A stretch of DNA of 64,000 nt from Suillus spraguei (taxonomy: Eukaryota > Basidiomycota > Agaricomycetes > Boletales > Suillaceae), in NCBI GenBank assembly GCA_016800925.1, contig JABCPU010000014.1, positions 124,001 to 188,000 on the forward strand, given 5' to 3'. Every line of letters starts with the position of its first letter. Within the stretch, counting starts at the first letter, position 1. Under the pieces are notes generated by a model, which was not told where the DNA came from, did not search any database, and saw nothing but the letters and a program-made list of their open reading frames with translations. The translations under genes were made by a program, and so were the position numbers. Shown here piece after piece: positions 34,000 through 43,652 of this stretch.

Positions 34000-34474
34000 T
34001 GTTACAGTTGTACATGCCCCTATTCATTTTCCCTTTGTTTCCTTTCTTGTATGTCGTGTCACATGACTCTGACTCATATGCTCAACGCATTTGTACAACA
34101 CATGCCTTCCTCATTAGGATACGCAGTTACGTTCTCACGGTTACTTGGTCTGTGTGCACATATTGGCCTATTTAAGCACAGTGTATTTGTAGTAGATTCC
34201 CTACTTTAATCTTACTGGGTTTTACCTGGAATCTCCTTCACTTAGGTTTCCAACCTAAGTCGTCTTGAATCGTCTCTAAGTCTAAGCACTCCTTAGCCTT
34301 AGTCTCTATTCTCACGGATACCTCTTAGACTTGTCTTTGAGGCTGAACCCTTGATCATAATCGGAACGCGTTCCTTGTACTTCCACTTTGTCCTCTTCTG
34401 GACATTGTAAGAACTCCCAGCAGACCGTCAGTGTCTTTTCACTGTCGCTGGTGACGCCACCCCAGTTCGTAACA
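34000..34474 (+). repeat. 3' LTR of chromovirus C
   Basis: 475 bp, TGTTACAG to CGTAACA, followed by the target duplication CCTTA. Differs from the 5' LTR at about seven sites. Confidence 0.95.
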
Positions 34475-34592
34475 CCTTACACCCTCCCACCACCTCACAA
34501 CACTGCTTGCAGTAGCATTGTGTGCAGTTCCTGTTGGCCTTCCGCGGCTGAGTACCATAAAATGGTTCTGGTTGCCTTTGGTAGAGTCAACC
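34475..34592 (-). pseudogene. 5' fragment of the KDZ companion gene, Cys-rich motif
   Basis: The - strand frame reads YGTQPRKANRNCTQCYCKQC, then CEVVGGCKVH, running into the CCTTA duplication and, across the chromovirus, into 26825. The C-x2-C-x-C-x2-CC-x5-C-x2-H layout looks like a small metal-binding knuckle. Upstream it abuts the P450 fragment, so the true start is lost or elsewhere. Confidence 0.45.
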
Positions 34593-34896
34593 GCAGGTTC
34601 TCAGATACATGCTAGATTACTTACATTACCAAGCCTGTGCTGAACTCTGGTTTCACCTCAATCCTGTCTCCGTTTGAGTCTTTGGCATGATCAATGCATA
34701 AGACAGCAAGTATGGTAGCAGCTGCAGTCCATAGACTATTTTCTGCAAACCAACGACCTGCCGAGGGGATTCGTCATCCTCGACACTGCCAAATCAACCA
34801 CGATTCAGCCTACCAGGACAAATACACCTGCAAGGGTCAGTGAATAATGGAAAATGAGAGCAAGTGCCAAATATTCACCTGCCAAAACCAAAGGCA
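34593..34896 (-). pseudogene. Cytochrome P450 3' fragment, duplicate of the 10856-13081 gene
   Basis: Near-identical to about 10970-11270, covering the exon with RWFAENSLWTAAATILAVL and the KPEFGTGL region, the intron splitting the heme loop, and the FGFG exon end. It stops abruptly at GGCAAA (about 34896), where LINE sequence begins. Introns are retained, so it arose by DNA duplication, not by retroposition of mRNA. Confidence 0.85.
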
Positions 34897-35142
34897 AATA
34901 TGGCAGCAAGAAGGCATGACGACCGAGAGTGGTCATGAGAATGTGTCGGGCCCAGGCATAGTGCGGGCAGGAGAGCAGGTAATGAAGCATGGATTCCTCT
35001 GTTTCTTCGCAATGTGGGCAGTTGGGTGTGGGGCTCTTCCCGATGAGAAACAGGTGCTGATTGAGCAAGATGTGTCTGGTGCAGAACCATAGGAGCATGT
35101 TGATGTGGCGTTTAGGGAGCGGTTGGGCTAGGGAAACCTGAG
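34897..35142 (-). pseudogene. Non-LTR retrotransposon (LINE) C-terminal fragment
   Basis: The frame reads LPKRHINMLLWFCTRHILLN, then FLIGKSPTPNCPHCEETEES and YLLSCPHYAWARHIL. The CPHC...H...C pattern with the preceding R/N-H-L-x-R/K-I-G block is the zf-RVT/RNase H-adjacent region common in fungal LINE ORF2. Fused directly to the P450 fragment. Confidence 0.65.
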
Positions 35143-36658
35143 AAGTTCAGTCAAAATAACAGTTAAAAGTCTAGCGGTGTAACGAACATATTGGCGCTGG
35201 GCTTAAAACCCCATCTTTTGACACTCGTCTCACGTCTATAGGAGTTACCACTTGTCCATGGCCATCTTGCCCTTTAGCATTACCGGCAGCATCCCACATT
35301 TACCGCACACCGTACCGACTGCCGCACCACGTTCCACATACCGATGTCCTTCCATGTCCTTGCCACGTCTGCATAGCTCCATTTGGTGCGTTGTTTGTTC
35401 TATGTTCGTTATCACTGATTCCATGGCAAGCCTTATTACATGTTGCCTCACGCTATGTTTACTTATGGCGGTTACTACACTCCAGCACTACTGATCTCGC
35501 CTAGAAGTATTCCGAGTACATACAAATTAGGATATAAGCACTGCGTACCCCGCACGATACAGCACCTGATTTTACACCATTGCACATACTATATGTCAGG
35601 ATTATTGTCTAGCTCTGGATCTACCCAGTAGTGGACTTAGTCTTTAAAGTTTCCTTATCGCTCGTTAATCTATCACGCTCGTTCTTTGTTACCGCTGGAC
35701 TTTTGACTGTTACTTTGACTGAACTTCTCACGCACTGCTACTTTACCGCTGAAAGTACCGCGGACTTCTTTACTGTTTCCCTGCACCGCTCGCAACCTTA
35801 CCGCTACAGCTGATACTATCGCTCAACATCACTCGCTCGACGCAACTGTTTCTGACTATATCTCAACCATGGTAGCACTGCTACACACAACGCTAGTTCC
35901 GGCGGCATCATCGCTGACCGTGGCAACTTACCGCTGACCATGACACTTCTTTCACACATAAGTTTGACTCGAACTTGACCATACTAATAGGCATCCCCCT
36001 TTAGGGTCGAACGCTCTTGTTCTCACAAGTGAAGCAGGCTAGACGGAGTGCAAGACTCACATACTAACTTAGGAGGTAGTTTATCTACAGCCCAGGTTAG
36101 GTTGTATCTTTACAGTGGTATGCCAGCAGTAACGGAGAACGAGCGTGATGGATTAACAAGTGATAAAGGAACTTCAAAGACTAAGTCCACAACTAGGTAG
36201 ATCCAGAGCTAGACAATAATCCTGACCTATAGTACGTGCAATGGTGTAAAATCAGGTGCTGTATCGTGCGGGGTACGCGGTGCTTATATCCTAATTTGTA
36301 TGTACTTGGAATGCTCTAGGCGAGATCAGTAGCGCTCAACTGTAGTAACCGCTGTATGTAAACATAGCGCGAGGTGCTGCAGCATGAGGCAACATGTAAT
36401 AAGACTTGCTGTGGAATCAGTGATAACAAACATAAAACAAATGATGCACCAAATGGAGCTATGCAGATGCGGCAAGGACATGGGAGGACATTGGTACGTG
36501 GAATGTGATGTGGTAGTCGGTACAGTGTGCAGTAAACATGGGATGCCGCTGGTAATGCTAAAGGGGTAAGACAGCCATGGACAAGTGGTAACTCCTATAG
36601 ACATGAGACGAGTGTCAAAAGATGGGGTTTTAAGCCCAGCGCCAATATGTTCGTTACA
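35143..36658 (+). mobile_element. Family B LTR, 5'-truncated, split by another family B LTR
   Basis: The segments 35143-35177 and 36115-36658 are consecutive parts of the LTR seen at 22933-23894 (GAGAAGTTCAGTCAAAATA ... GTATGCCAGCAGTAACGG ... TTCGTTACA). Between them sits the inverted LTR 35178-36114. The left part starts abruptly at the LINE fragment. Confidence 0.8.
35178..36114 (-). mobile_element. Solo LTR, family B copy 2 (937 bp), inverted, inside another family B LTR
   Basis: Reads TGTAACGAACATATTGG to GGTTGTATCTTTACA. Flanks are GCGG (35174-35177) and GTGG (36115-36118), a 4-bp duplication with one transition. Same family and opposite orientation to its host LTR. Confidence 0.8.
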
Positions 36659-36916
36659 GTGCCTCTTTTCTTGTTGTGCCCTCTGATCGAGGGTCCTGCC
36701 ACTGTGCAGTTGCAGAAATGAAGATGAATGTCCACCAGACAATACTTCAAGGAGGTATACAAAAAGCGTACGCTTAACCATCAGGATAAGTGAAGGGTGG
36801 ATTAAACTGCCAAGAATAATAGATATGGCAACCGAGACATACTTTTGATGTTCGGTGACTCATAGCATAATCCAGTTGAGGTTGCCAGCCTCATCCTTCA
36901 TAGCCATGGTCACACA
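36659..36916. other. Unassigned short stretch between LTR and MITE
   Basis: A - strand frame (VKRTLFVYLLEVLSGGHSSS) crosses it but matches nothing I recognise. Probably TE-derived. Confidence 0.2.
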
Positions 36917-37189
36917 CATCAGGAAATTCACACATTCCTTAACATGCTTAATCAGCTTAACTCACTTATCTCAAAACTTGTTTGCTCTCTCTCACATCAT
37001 TCACCTGGCATATCTTATATTTTTTGAGTGCGAAATACAATAAAACATGTATATTAATATATCTCAACTTTTTTTTTCTGAATTCATTCACATTGAAATT
37101 TTGGACAAGTAGATTCAATTTCACCAAGGCAGTTAAGTGTAAATAAGTCCGCATAAGGGCACGTCAAGGAATGTGTGAATTTCCTGATG
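36917..37189. mobile_element. Second copy of the 274-bp MITE (273 bp)
   Basis: Same TIRs and interior as 345-618, with only a few differences. Flanks are CA at 36915-36916 and 37190-37191, instead of TA. Confidence 0.9.
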
Positions 37190-37475
37190 CAGGACCACAA
37201 GGTCTCACACTCAACATAGAACCTTGATCTCTATAAATTGAGTATGTCAAAACAACTCGGTTCAGGGAGGGAGTCAGGAGCCAGAGCGACATGATGGTCA
37301 CTACTCAACTTTTGGTCGAGATTTTGAGAAGAACTAGAATGAATATTCGAAGCCATGGATGCAATTGTAAGTCAATTGTAAGAGCAACGATGAAACTGAA
37401 AAATGCTCGGAGCTATATAGTCAGTATGGTACCTGTAGCACAATGTTACTACACAGTCACACGCCCAGATATAAG

Positions 37476-38504
37476 TGGTACAGTACACTTTTTCATAACG
37501 CATAACGTCGGGACCCCTCCCAGGCTATGCATTATCACCCCTTATGCATTACCAAGTTGTGTGACATATGTGACACATTGTGATGCCATGTGACCTCCCT
37601 CAAGAGTGTGACAGCTGAGAGCAATACAAAACATATCATTTTCTATTTACCGCCGAAGTACGAATCTATTGTTATCTGCTTTGCTCCGCGAATTTCCTCT
37701 CTGCGCACACAAGCCCTAAATGCCCGCAGCCGTTTTGAGAGATCAAATGAGAGCTTGAGTTCACCAATTTGAAGGCAAGCATCTTCGAGTTGCTGGCACA
37801 GCGTGAACACTTGCGTGAAAGTGTACTCCGGCGTCGCGTTTTCATCTTTGTCGCCGTCCTCGCTATCTGAATCCACCTCCATGATATCCCCCCTTTCAAT
37901 TGCCATTTGTCTTCGAACTTCCCCGACAATCTCGTTGTCCCCACCTGGAAACTCGTAATCATGATCACCAACTTCCCTCTCTTCAACAGCGTCCAAAAGC
38001 TCTTCGATTGTGGGTGGCTCGCCAAAAATTCGGTTACGAGACTTCAGACCGCCAACTGAACCCATGAGTTCAATCTCGAGGGTTGTAACTTGGGTGGGTA
38101 TCTTTGGACATGCGGGAATCCGGATCTTGAGGCCAGTTCGTTGAGATGCAGTAGTAGCTAGTGTACCAACAGCTTCGTGTGCAGTAGCTATGTCACCCTC
38201 GGCATCCATAACTGCCTTCAAATTTGCGGGTCTTATTGGACATGCAAGAGGAGAACAAAGACAAATTTTGACACCGCTATGCACTTTAGATAGTCTAAAC
38301 TACATTAGTATAGGTGCTGACAGTGACTGATGCTGACCCGAACACGGCCTCATATGCATAAATCAGCCCGGAGGCTTATGCGTTATGCGTTATGCGTTTC
38401 GCATGCATATTGCCCGCGTCCCTCAACGGGACCCACCCAAAGGTGATGCATTATCAAAATTATGCATTATGGGGCCATGCATTATGAAAAAGTGTACTGT
38501 ACCA
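37476..38504. mobile_element. TIR element with the end of a pogo/Tigger-like transposase (1.03 kb)
   Basis: Ends TGGTACAGTACACTTTTTCA at the left and its reverse complement at the right. Subterminal ATGCATTA and TTATGCG repeats occur on both sides. It contains the 213-codon frame at 37643-38284. No certain target duplication; the surrounding AAGTGGT occurs on both flanks with offset. It is a deletion derivative lacking the catalytic domain. Confidence 0.65.
37643..38284 (-). pseudogene. C-terminal fragment of a pogo/Tigger-type (DDE_1) transposase
   Basis: 213 aa with acidic VDSDSEDGDKDENATPEY, then FTLCQQLEDACLQIGELKLS and a basic RAFRACVRREEIRGAKQ ending ITIDSYFGGK. Basidiomycete CENP-B/Tigger-like transposases often end in such a Leu/Arg helix plus Q-T-T-L-D-x-F-F-like tail. 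The DDE domain is absent. The call rests mainly on this tail and its TIR setting. Confidence 0.5.
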
Positions 38505-38562
38505 TTAAAGTGGTGCAATTAGAAACTTTTGCAGCAATGAAGATAGCAACTACTAAATCAGC

Positions 38563-39050
38563 CTATAGGCTATAGAGGCAGCCGACAACCTTCGCGTCCT
38601 CCGAAGGTAAGATGGTGAGACTGGTGATCATCTCATCGACCTGCACAGCAACAAAAGCCTCTGTCACAGCTGTGGCCAAGCGCTGATCAACGCTCGTATG
38701 GACGTCTGCACTCGCTGGCATTTGCTTGATATTATTAACCATGAGAGCAGCGCGCCACTCTAGAATATGTCCAAGTTTGCCTCCTTTCCACCATTCAGTC
38801 GGCTAGGCAGATCGGCTCACACAATGCAATGTAAGAGGTCTGAAGTCTGGTGTAAACTACGCTCATTGTCGCGGCAGCCGGTGAAAACCGCGATATCATT
38901 GCTACCGTCTATGACGATCATAGCGCCATGTGCACGCCAATTCCCGATGACGCCGGCATGTTGCAATGGCTGAGTAATTGCTTGTTCTGCGCACTGATCG
39001 ATAGCAACGGACACGCCATCGAAAGTGACATAGCCAGTAAAGGGCAACAG
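38563..39050 (-). CDS. Hypothetical protein, two possible exons
   Basis: Not recognised. The frame reads TGYVTFDGVSVAIDQCAEQA, then GAMIVIDGSNDIAVFTGC, to a GTGTGA donor near 38820. It may splice over 63 bp to SGALLMVNNIKQMPASAD, VHTSVDQRLATAVTEAFVAV and a stop at 38563. Upstream, hydrophobic frames near 39207 could hold a signal or anchor. The two parts fit in phase, but there is no homology to support it. Confidence 0.3.
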
Positions 39051-39858
39051 ACAAGAAGGACACGAAGCATGATATTTTCAAAGACAGATTAAGAGCCAAG
39101 TGCAAAATGATAGGAGTGGTATTGAGGATAGTAGAGAGCATGATAATAATCAGGGTAAGCAGATATATCGTGGGGTACAAGTTCAGGAGGACAGGTATGC
39201 TTGGCAAGCACTCGACTCAGAGGAGCGCAGCACGGGAGCTTCGCAATAAAGGGCCTGCAGCAAAATGAGCGTTACTGCAATATATATATTAAAAGTACGG
39301 AAATCACACGTACATTGAATACTGAACGATGCGAAAATTCTTGGAAGATAGTACTCAGAGGGATAGACAATTGGGAAGGGATGAACAAAAATACAGTTCC
39401 AGATAGGCTAATCACTTCATCAGATTAGGATAAATTTTCGCAGATGTTTGTTGCAAATGAGAACCCTTCCTGGAAGGGCATTCCTGAGTCTCTGGCTATG
39501 TACAAAGTCGTAACGATGATGCACCACGATTAACTCGTGCACGTGAACGGCCTTGGGGCAAGCGAACTTTCCGTAGCGGTGATTTGAAAAGGCCTAGCTC
39601 GGCTTAGCTTTGTTCGGGACTGACCAAGTAGGCCCAGACAGTAGGGTAATAGCCGCCGCGCTCAAGCCTCAACAAATGTAGGTATTCGAGCTCATCTTTG
39701 CCAGCGCCTGGCAACGTGAATCTATGTAGTATCTACTTACAGGCAACATACAATTACTTAACTGCGATGATAAATTAGGTTATGGCACTGATCCTGATGG
39801 TATGATCAAAGCCCCCGAGTTCGAATGTAAGGAACGATATCGATAACGATGCAACGTT
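39051..39858. other. No gene recognised
   Basis: Short frames only; no RNA gene or repeat identified by eye. Confidence 0.35.
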
Positions 39859-40812
39859 TTACACTCTGAATCTCAGGTATGCCATTAGAAGCGCAGAACA
39901 ACCTGTCACTAAACGCAAGTCATCAGCATCCTAACTCAAAACCGCGCATTTAAGTGTGCACATACCGAATCCAACAAGATACTGCAGCGTCGTTGCCTAA
40001 ATACTCAAATGTTCAGTAACCCAAGCATCGCCGAAAAGAAGAATTAAAAACACACCTTCGATTGCTGAATCGTTGTCCTCAAGTGCGCAATCTCCTGTTC
40101 GATTCTCGTATCCACCTCCTTGATCTTGATCTCCTGACCGCTGCTCTCATCCCGCATCCGTCCCTTCTCCAGATTAAGATCAAGCCGAACACCAGCCTGC
40201 GTACGCGTTATCTCCTCACGTAGTCGCTGTTTCAGCTTCTCCATATCCGCAACCAAGCGGTCATTATCAGCCTTCAAAGAAGCGAGGTCGTTCTTCTCAA
40301 TAAGCTGCAGCTCGGATTTCAACTGCGCGAAATCGACTTGCTGGGTGTATTGATGCTGGAATGTGACGCGTATAATACAAACAAAACAAATAAGGAATAG
40401 GCGGCCGGATTACCTATTTGTTGAGTCTTGCGACACCGCGAGAGGTGGTGGGAGTGCTCACCTTCTCCTGCTCAGCTTTCGTGACCATATTACTCGTCAT
40501 ATTCCGTATACTCTCGTCGATGACCTCCGCCATTGCACCCATTATGCCCTCTGCCTGTGCACGATTGAGGCCCTCGCGCTCGAGCCGCTGCACGAAGTGG
40601 TGAGTGTCAAAATGAAAGTCATCCGCCGTGTGTGATGCATGGAATGGTCGGGTAAAGGCGAATGATTCAGCGCAAGAGAACCTTAGATTCGATGGACTAG
40701 ATGCATTAGTGCGAAGAAGGAACGTAGACCTGTATGATGGAATTGAGCGACTGGCAGGTCTGAATGTTCCTGCACGAAGAGAATGGGCGAAGCGGGTGGT
40801 GGTAGTGCTCAT
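39859..40812 (-). CDS. Mitochondrial coiled-coil membrane protein, FMP32/CCDC90 (DUF1640) family
   Basis: Four exons (40462-40812, 40056-40355, 39966-39996, 39859-39902) give 241 aa. The N-terminus is Ser/Thr/Arg-rich with no acids (FRPASRSIPSYRSTFLLR), a mitochondrial presequence. FDTHHFVQRLEREGLNRAQA, GIMGAMAEVIDESIRNM, QVDFAQLKSELQLIEKND and a long coiled coil to EQEIAHLRTTIQ are diagnostic. A 31-bp microexon and a short last exon supply TTLQYLVGFGCSALLMAYLR, the C-terminal transmembrane helix. Relatives include human MCUR1/CCDC90B and yeast Fmp32, linked to inner-membrane and cytochrome oxidase or calcium-uniporter functions; which role applies is not shown. Divergent from NUP53 at 116 bp. 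Confidence 0.9.
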
Positions 40813-40928
40813 AGATGTGTAAACCCGCGTGGGAAAACTAGCTGTGCAAGAACCGAACTCTCCTCAAATTGTTGGACCTTGCCCTCGTGCTGCATCTAAT
40901 TCGTGTTAAGACAGCTTAAAAAGTGACC

Positions 40929-42199
40929 ATGTCAACGAGCGCAAACTCTCATACTCACTCACATCCGCATGCTCAAAGCACGAGTCATAATCCCTGGGGC
41001 AGCACGAGTGGCACAGGACCCCTCGGCACGTCTCTCACTGACACCTTTGGGCAGTCTAGGACGCATTACCAGCCGGGCTACATGATGGTACGCTTGTCCT
41101 ACCTTCCACCACCCTAACTTCTGAATATGATTCACGCAGTCCGTGGCGCAACATAACGTAAGCGACCGTTCACTATGTTTAAGAACAGGACTGACGCATC
41201 AGGCGCATAGGTCATGTCCCCCAGCGCACAAAATACAGACGAAATCCCCGTCGTGCAGACGAAGGCAAAGATAAACAAGGGTTTGTCTCGTGGGGCCTCG
41301 CATTTTGGTGCCGAGTCGATGTTTGAGAGCTCGAGCACGTGCGTTTACGTTTCAGTCCTTTCGTGGCGTATTAAAGTCGATTTGTTATAAGGCAAAGGCA
41401 AACGTTCACGGACATGGACGCGCCTCCGACCAGTTCAGTTAATGATATATTCCGTGAGGGTTCTTTTGGAGAGTATCAACGGGCAGTTCTTCCCCCTTCG
41501 CGCGTACGTCCCGTTCTCATTCTGTGTTCCGTCAATTGATTGCCTGTCATTCAAAGCCCTTCTCCCTCTCAAATTCTTCCTCTACGTTGAATTCCTCCCA
41601 AGCCCATACCCAGTCAACTACCCCGAACCAACTGACCTACATTATTGTCTTTGGCTATCCACCAGATAAATATTCCCTTACCGTAGAATATTTCCGCTCG
41701 CTTGGGGCAAGCACCGAACCGGAGCCTAATGCGGAGATTGTGAACGCGTTCAGAATTGGATTCCGTGACCCTGGAGAAGCCATGCGTGCGGTCAGGAGAA
41801 ATGGGGAAGTGTTGGGAGGAACGTGGATGGTGGGCGTTAAATGGGCTGTAAGATAGATTTTTTACATGGGGAGCGGCGTACTGACCCCCACGGTACATCA
41901 AGGACTCTGCTCAGGACCCCCGTGGACCTGACTTCATAGCGTCTACTTCCCCACCACGGGTGCAAATCCAGACTTCACAAGTACATACTCATACGGATGG
42001 AAATGCAATGGTGGTGGATGGCGTTGCTACTGTTGGGACACCGATCAAGCTTGCGCCGTCTGTGGCTGCGTTTCGCAAAGCTCCTGCACCGGCACCCCAG
42101 AAATCTGCGCACGCTGTCCATGTACCGGTTGTTAATGCGCAACAGAGTCCTGCGAGGGGCGTGCTTGGGCAGGTTGGGGATCTGTTATTTGGATGGTAG
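40929..42199 (+). CDS. NUP53: Nucleoporin NUP53/NUP35 (MPPN RRM-type domain)
   Basis: Inner-ring nuclear pore subunit. Start MSTSANSHTHSHPHAQSTSH (His/Ser-rich). Small exons follow: SVAQHN (18 bp, 41141-41158), then VVQTKAKINKGLSRG, GASHFGAESMFESS and MDAPPTSSVNDI. The RRM-like domain is TYIIVFGYPPDKYSLTVEYF ... NAFRIGFRDPGEAMRAVRRN ... VLGGTWMVGVKWA. After an intron the tail ends FRKAPAPAPQKSAHAVHVPV ... GVLGQVGDLLFGW; such a C-terminal amphipathic end binds membrane in Nup53. The exon joins at 41440-41530 are not resolved. Confidence 0.88.
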
Positions 42200-42449
42200 T
42201 GATATTCCTACTCTGGTGTGAATACGCTTTTGTTTTTGGGATGTCTGTAGGTGCATAGATATGGATGCGTCTTTGAATTTGTTGATGTGTGATGGACGTG
42301 CAGGGCGTCTTGCTGAGACAAATTCCAACCAACTTCAGTGCTACTAGTAAGTACAATGGCATAAATCCGGAAGTGTCCTCTACTACTCGCGACCACGATG
42401 AATCAGCAGAAGGTGTAATGTTACAGTTAGGAAACTATCTAGGATACGT

Positions 42450-43652
42450 TCAATTGTATGCAAAAGTTGCAAGCCTCTCCAGCCCATTGTCCGACTGCGG
42501 GAAAATTTTGGGGTACATCCAGAACGCATGCGACAAATCCGGGTACTCGACAAGCTCAACCCGTCCGCCGGCCTCTTGGATACGACTCACAATTATCCGC
42601 GAGCTTGCAGCAGTATTGTCAGCTGTGCCAGTCATCACCAACGTCTTCGGCCAGCTTGCGGTGAATGGAATTAAGACACCTGACGCCAGAGGGTTGTTGG
42701 CAGGGAAATTGCCAAGATATTGGGAAAAGCAGGCTTGGTAGGTTGATAGAGATATGATGTCGTGAGAACTGGAGGTGTAGGAGGCGTGAGTTAGGTCTGC
42801 GGTTGGGGAGAAGAGTACGACGCGTCCTGGCATCTGGAGACTGGATTGCGAGATGATGTACGTGAGGATAACAGCTGGATGAAAGTCACTGAGATACGAA
42901 TACGGAAAGAACTTGATAAATTATTACGCACCCAAGTTTCCGCCTGCACTATCACCTGTGATAGTGATGTTCTTAGCGGAAAAGCCTTTCGAGATCAGGT
43001 AATGGTATGCAGAGAATAGATCTTGTAAGGCCGCCGGAAAGACGTTCTCGCGGACGGTCGCGAGTCTGTGTGAAGGAGCTGCGATGATGGGTGCACTGGC
43101 TCCCTGTGTGCCAGATTTCTTGACAAGTGCACGAAGAGCACGAGAGAAGAATGATATAAACCTCTCTTCGGTTGGGCGACCGGAGACGTTTCCGCCTCCG
43201 TGTGCATGAAGCATGACTTTGGCGTCTTTCTGGATACTAGAGCCATTGGTATAAAAAAAGACGGGAACCTGACCTGGTTGGACTGAGGTTGAGCTGATGG
43301 ATGCAGGGATGTGAGAGGAAGGGGGGCTAATTCGCAGGAGACGTGAACTCCTTCTGTGCATGAAGCATGACTTTGGCGTCTTTCTGGATACTAGAGCCAT
43401 TGGTATAAAAAAAGACGGGAACCTGACCTGGTTGGACTGAGGTTGAGCTGATGGATGCAGGGATGTGAGAGGAAGGGGGGCTAATTCGCAGGAGACGTGA
43501 ACTCCTTCTGGGATTCCTTGGCTGGGCACCTTTGCACGCTCAGCAATGGATTGGGCCGTGCCGAAGGGAGGCTTATAAGCACTGATTGTAGCGCGGACAT
43601 CATTGAGAGCTGCTATTTGCCCGGGAGTCCAGCTTGCGGGTTGTACAGACAT
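42450..43652 (-). CDS. HSL-type alpha/beta-hydrolase (esterase/lipase), with 154-bp internal tandem duplication
   Basis: Serine ester hydrolase of the hormone-sensitive-lipase group: oxyanion motif HAHGGGN, nucleophile elbow GDSAGGN, Asp in VMTGTADN and His in DLSHAFW. Two exons (42932-43652, 42450-42874) give 381 aa. The N-terminal part holds two copies of a 154-bp unit (43201-43354, 43355-43508). A six-C run in each, where the paralogue has one base more, shifts the frame by one. The duplication (154 bp) and the one-base loss sum to 153, so the frame is restored with 51 extra, partly out-of-frame residues. Without them the protein would be about 330 aa, the usual size. Paralogue at 46509. 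Confidence 0.85.

Larger units (their letters stand above)
26826..34474 (+). mobile_element. Full-length Ty3/Gypsy chromovirus (family C), 7.65 kb
   Basis: A complete LTR retrotransposon: 5' LTR 26826-27300, leader, gag, pol, a third ORF and 3' LTR 34000-34474. The 5-bp target duplication is CCTTA at 26821-26825 and 34475-34479. The LTRs are the same length (475 bp) and differ at about seven sites, several of them C/T or G/A at CpG, so insertion is fairly recent. The leader after the 5' LTR starts AAAGATTAAAG, not TGG, so a standard tRNA primer site is not at the LTR edge. A GGGGG purine tract precedes the 3' LTR. The C-terminal chromodomain puts it in the chromovirus clade. Each of its three ORFs has one in-frame TGA. 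Confidence 0.95.

Noticed and set aside
34475..34592. CYCKQCC stretch looked like a lentiviral Tat cysteine core
   Set aside because: The surrounding frame belongs to a fungal transposon gene on both sides of the chromovirus; no other lentiviral similarity exists.
39790..39835. tRNA-like GAGTTCGAATG box
   Set aside because: No matching D-arm, anticodon stem or acceptor stem could be paired around it.
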